Shown here: positions 61,893-64,000 of the stretch, one piece after another | Numbering within the stretch: the stretch's first letter is position 1 | Layout: the number at the start of each line of letters is the position of its first letter | Assembly (NCBI RefSeq): GCF_003610785.1 | Contig: NZ_RAQQ01000011.1 | Coordinates: forward strand, 124,001 to 188,000 | Length of the DNA stretch: 64,000 nt | Direction: 5' to 3' | Origin: Micromonospora globbae | Lineage (GTDB): Bacteria > Actinomycetota > Actinomycetes > Mycobacteriales > Micromonosporaceae | Notes under the pieces: generated by a model | Seen by the model: only the letters and a program-made list of their open reading frames with translations | The model's database searches: none | What the model was told of the DNA's origin: nothing | Made by a program: the position numbers and the translations under genes

Positions 61893-62501
61893 TCACCCGT
61901 CCGTCACGACCGCCGCGACGGCGGCGTGCGGCCGGTGGGTGCCGTCGCCGGGCCGCGCCAGCCGCTCGACCTCCGTGAACCCGGCCTGCGCCAGCCGCTG
62001 GGAGAACTCGTCGAGGGGCCAGCGGTAGGCGGTCGCCACCTTGTGGTCGAAGGCGGCGACCTCGTCACCGGTGAAGAGACCGAGCACCAACGTCCCGGCC
62101 GGGGCCAGCACCCGCCGGAACTCGGCGAGCACGCCGTCGACCTCCTGCGGCGGTAGGTGGATCAACGAGTACCAGGCCAGGATGCCGGCCACGGAGTGGT
62201 CGGCCGCGGCGAGGTCGTCGATCGACCCGAGGCGGTAGTCGCCGCCCGGGTGGGTCGCCCGCGCGTGGGCGACGAACTCGGGCACCATGTCGATCCCCGT
62301 CGCGTCGGCGCCCAGCGAGCGGAGGTAGTCGGTGATGTGGCCCGGCCCACAGCCCAGATCGAGCACCCTGCCGGGCCGGCCCGCCAGATGTCGCCCGATG
62401 AAGGCGAGGTCGTCGGCGTGCACCTGCTGGCGCGTGCCGAACAGCTCGATGTAGAGCTCCGCGACGGAGGCGTACGCCTGCCGGACCTGCTCCGCGTTCA
62501 C
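61893..62501 (-). CDS. Class I SAM-dependent methyltransferase
   Basis: A 202-residue methyltransferase. GTG at 62501. Motif I VLDLGCGPGHITDYLRSLG, motif II acidic ATGIDMVPEF, and post-motif RLGSIDDLAA, SLIHLPPQEVDGVLAEFRRVLAPAGTLVLGLF. Ubiquinone/menaquinone biosynthesis-like or small-molecule type; substrate unknown. It lies close after the response regulator gene (24 nt) on the same strand, so both may be cotranscribed. Confidence 0.92.
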   Translation of the reverse strand: MNAEQVRQAYASVAELYIELFGTRQQVHADDLAFIGRHLAGRPGRVLDLGCGPGHITDYLRSLGADATGIDMVPEFVAHARATHPGGDYRLGSIDDLAAADHSVAGILAWYSLIHLPPQEVDGVLAEFRRVLAPAGTLVLGLFTGDEVAAFDHKVATAYRWPLDEFSQRLAQAGFTEVERLARPGDGTHRPHAAVAAVVTDG

Positions 62502-62525
62502 CGCCCGACTATAGGGGCACGCGGA

Positions 62526-63182
62526 TCAGGCGATCCGGTAGCCCACTCCTGGCGTCGTGGCGATGACCGGTGGGTTGCCGAGTTTGCGGCGCAGCCGGCC
62601 GACCGTCACGGTCACAGTGTTGGTGAACGGGTCGGCGTTCTCGTCCCAGACCTGTTCGAGCAGCGTCTCGGTGCTCAGGAAGCCGGGGCTCGCCAGCAGC
62701 AGCGCTTCCAGCACGGCGAACTCCTTCACGGAGAGGTGCAGGTGCCGCCCGTCGCGAACCGCGGTCCGGCGTACCGGGTCCAACTCGATCCCGGCGACGC
62801 GCAGTGTCCGCGGGCGTGCGTCGGGCCTGCGGCGGGCCAGCGCACGGACGCGCAGGATCAGCTCCGGGAAGTGGAAGGGCTTGGCCAGGTAGTCGTCCGC
62901 GCCCAGGGTCAGGCCGCTGACCCGATCCCCGGGTGCGCCGGCCGCAGTCAGCATCAGCACCATCGGCCGGTCCGGCCGCTCGCTGATCATTTGGCACAGT
63001 GTGTCGCCGTGGAGGCCGGGCAGGTCCCGGTCCAGCACCACCACGTCGTGCGCGGTGAGGTCGAGTTTGGCGGCGGCGGTCAGCCCGTCGTGGGCGAGGT
63101 CGACGGCCATCCCCTGGTCGCGCAGTCCCTCCGCGACGACCTCGGCCAGCGCGTGGTCGTCTTCGACGACGAGGATCCTCAT
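62526..63182 (-). CDS. OmpR/PhoB-family response regulator
   Basis: A 218-residue regulator. ATG at 63182 overlaps the histidine kinase stop (ATGA). Receiver: VVEDDHALAEVV, phosphoacceptor Asp in VVLDRDLPGLHG, Lys in DDYLAKPFHF. Winged helix: LSVKEFAVLEALLLASPGFLSTETLLEQVWDENADPFTNTVTVTVGRLRRKLG, ending GVGYRIA. Partner of the kinase upstream. Confidence 0.94.
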   Translation of the reverse strand: MRILVVEDDHALAEVVAEGLRDQGMAVDLAHDGLTAAAKLDLTAHDVVVLDRDLPGLHGDTLCQMISERPDRPMVLMLTAAGAPGDRVSGLTLGADDYLAKPFHFPELILRVRALARRRPDARPRTLRVAGIELDPVRRTAVRDGRHLHLSVKEFAVLEALLLASPGFLSTETLLEQVWDENADPFTNTVTVTVGRLRRKLGNPPVIATTPGVGYRIA

Positions 63183-64000
63183 GCCCGCACCGGCACCTTC
63201 GCGGCCGGGAGGGTGACCGACACACGCAGGCCGCCCTCCGGTCGGGCGAGCAGGGCGAGCCGGCCACCGTGCGCGGCCGCCACGGCCGCCACGATGGACA
63301 GGCCGAGGCCGGACGAACCGGTACGCTCGGCGCCGAGCCGCTCGAACGGCTGCGCCAGCCGGTCGACCTCCCGCTGGTCGAGGACGCGCCCGCCGGTCTC
63401 CACGATCAGCGCGATCTCCTGCTCCTCGGTCGCGGACGCGGCCATCCGGATCCAACCTCCCTGCTCGTTGTGGGTCACGGCGTTGTCGACGAGGTTGCCC
63501 ACCAACCGCCCCAGCAGCGCCTCGCTGCCCTGGACGTGTGTCGCCGACGGCACGACCGACGCCACGCGCAGCCCCTTCGCCCGCGCGTCGGCGGACCTCT
63601 CCCGCAGCGCCGCGCCGACGAGGTCGGCGAGGTCGACCACGGCCGTGTCGGCCAGCGCGCCGTGTTGCGCCCGGGCCAGCACGAGGAACCCGTCGAGCAG
63701 GTGGTCGACCCGGTCCAGTTGCGTACGGAGGCGGTCCGCGAGCGCCACCGTCGAGGCGTCCGGGTCCGGCTTGGCGACCGCGACGTCCAGCGACGCCCGC
63801 ATCGTCGTGAGCGGCGTACGCAGTTCGTGCGAGGCGTTGGCCACGAAGCGGCGTTGTGCGACGAACGACGCCTCGAGCCGTTGGAGCAGTTCGTCGATGG
63901 TGTCGGCGAGGTCCTTCACCTCGTCGGCGGGCCCGGTGACGGCCAGCCGCCGGTGCAGGCTGTCGGCGGAGATGTCCCGCGTGGCCCTGGTGATGAGCCG
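63179..64000 (-). CDS. Sensor histidine kinase, 5' end beyond the window
   Basis: Partial: the gene enters at 64000 and ends at 63179, about 273 residues here. From the edge a HAMP linker (ATRDISADSLHRRLAVTGPADEVKDLADTIDELLQRLEASF), HisKA with the phosphoacceptor in FVANASHELRTPLTTMR, and a HATPase with LVGNLVDNAVTHNEQ and GSSGLGLSIV. The sensor and membrane helices lie outside the window. It overlaps the response regulator start. Confidence 0.93.
   Translation of the reverse strand, partial: RLITRATRDISADSLHRRLAVTGPADEVKDLADTIDELLQRLEASFVAQRRFVANASHELRTPLTTMRASLDVAVAKPDPDASTVALADRLRTQLDRVDHLLDGFLVLARAQHGALADTAVVDLADLVGAALRERSADARAKGLRVASVVPSATHVQGSEALLGRLVGNLVDNAVTHNEQGGWIRMAASATEEQEIALIVETGGRVLDQREVDRLAQPFERLGAERTGSSGLGLSIVAAVAAAHGGRLALLARPEGGLRVSVTLPAAKVPVRA

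Noticed and set aside
58748-62501. Biosynthetic gene cluster around the LAL regulator and methyltransferase
   Set aside because: No synthase, synthetase or other core biosynthetic gene is present in the window.

Overview
The window is chromosomal DNA from a very GC-rich actinomycete, most likely a Micromonospora or close relative. This rests on G/C-ending codons almost everywhere, frequent GTG and TTG starts, many leaderless-type promoters, an SsgB sporulation regulator, DUF4236 and PGPGW-type small proteins, a HelD RNA polymerase factor and a rifamycin phosphotransferase. The genus is inferred from recognised protein families; no 16S rRNA gene is present.

Layout. 0-18.4 kb: a small membrane protein, a secreted tandem-domain glycerophosphodiesterase broken by a frameshift, helD, a GDSL hydrolase, a LolA-like protein divergent from a two-component system, a TPR/FN3 membrane protein, a MarR/VOC divergent pair, small secreted and DUF4236 proteins, AraC, an SDR, ssgB and a PGPGW membrane protein. 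18.4-23.5 kb: tRNA-Val(CAC) followed by the relic of an integrated element. A 47-48 bp copy of the tRNA 3' end marks each side. Inside are a deleted tyrosine integrase, a frameshifted satellite gene, a secreted protein, a GNAT acetyltransferase, an HTH/TPR regulator and three translationally coupled mini-proteins with Cys motifs. A second integrase tail lies just beyond the right repeat.

23.5-37.2 kb: accessory enzymes with local repressors. These are a VanJ-like membrane phosphatase, LtrA, an MBL hydrolase/aldo-keto reductase/2-hydroxyacid dehydrogenase operon under a MarR, a TetR/SDR pair sharing a 14-bp operator, a hydrolase/MFS operon divergent from a TetR, and a large membrane protein with a frameshift. 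37.3-41.9 kb: a copper operon (PCuAC chaperone, DyP peroxidase, CopC, CopD-CtaG fusion). 42.4-46.4 kb: an overlapping ECF sigma/anti-sigma/ABC-transporter operon. 46.4-53.7 kb: LysR, a ribosome hibernation factor, a PadR/ABC/FtsX operon, a fructosamine-kinase-like protein, an SDR and a deleted P-loop kinase.

53.8-56.9 kb: a rifamycin-associated element (RAE), a coupled 31-codon leader ORF and rph. 56.9-64 kb: a chloroperoxidase-like hydrolase, SRPBCC protein, LAL-type LuxR regulator, methyltransferase and a two-component system cut by the window edge.

The most interesting points are the RAE-leader-rph arrangement, the tandem tRNA-Val island with its mini-protein cassette, the promoter plus immediate terminator facing away from helD, and several divergent promoters with palindromic operators readable directly. 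Two otherwise intact genes are broken by single-base losses in G runs, which could be sequence errors.
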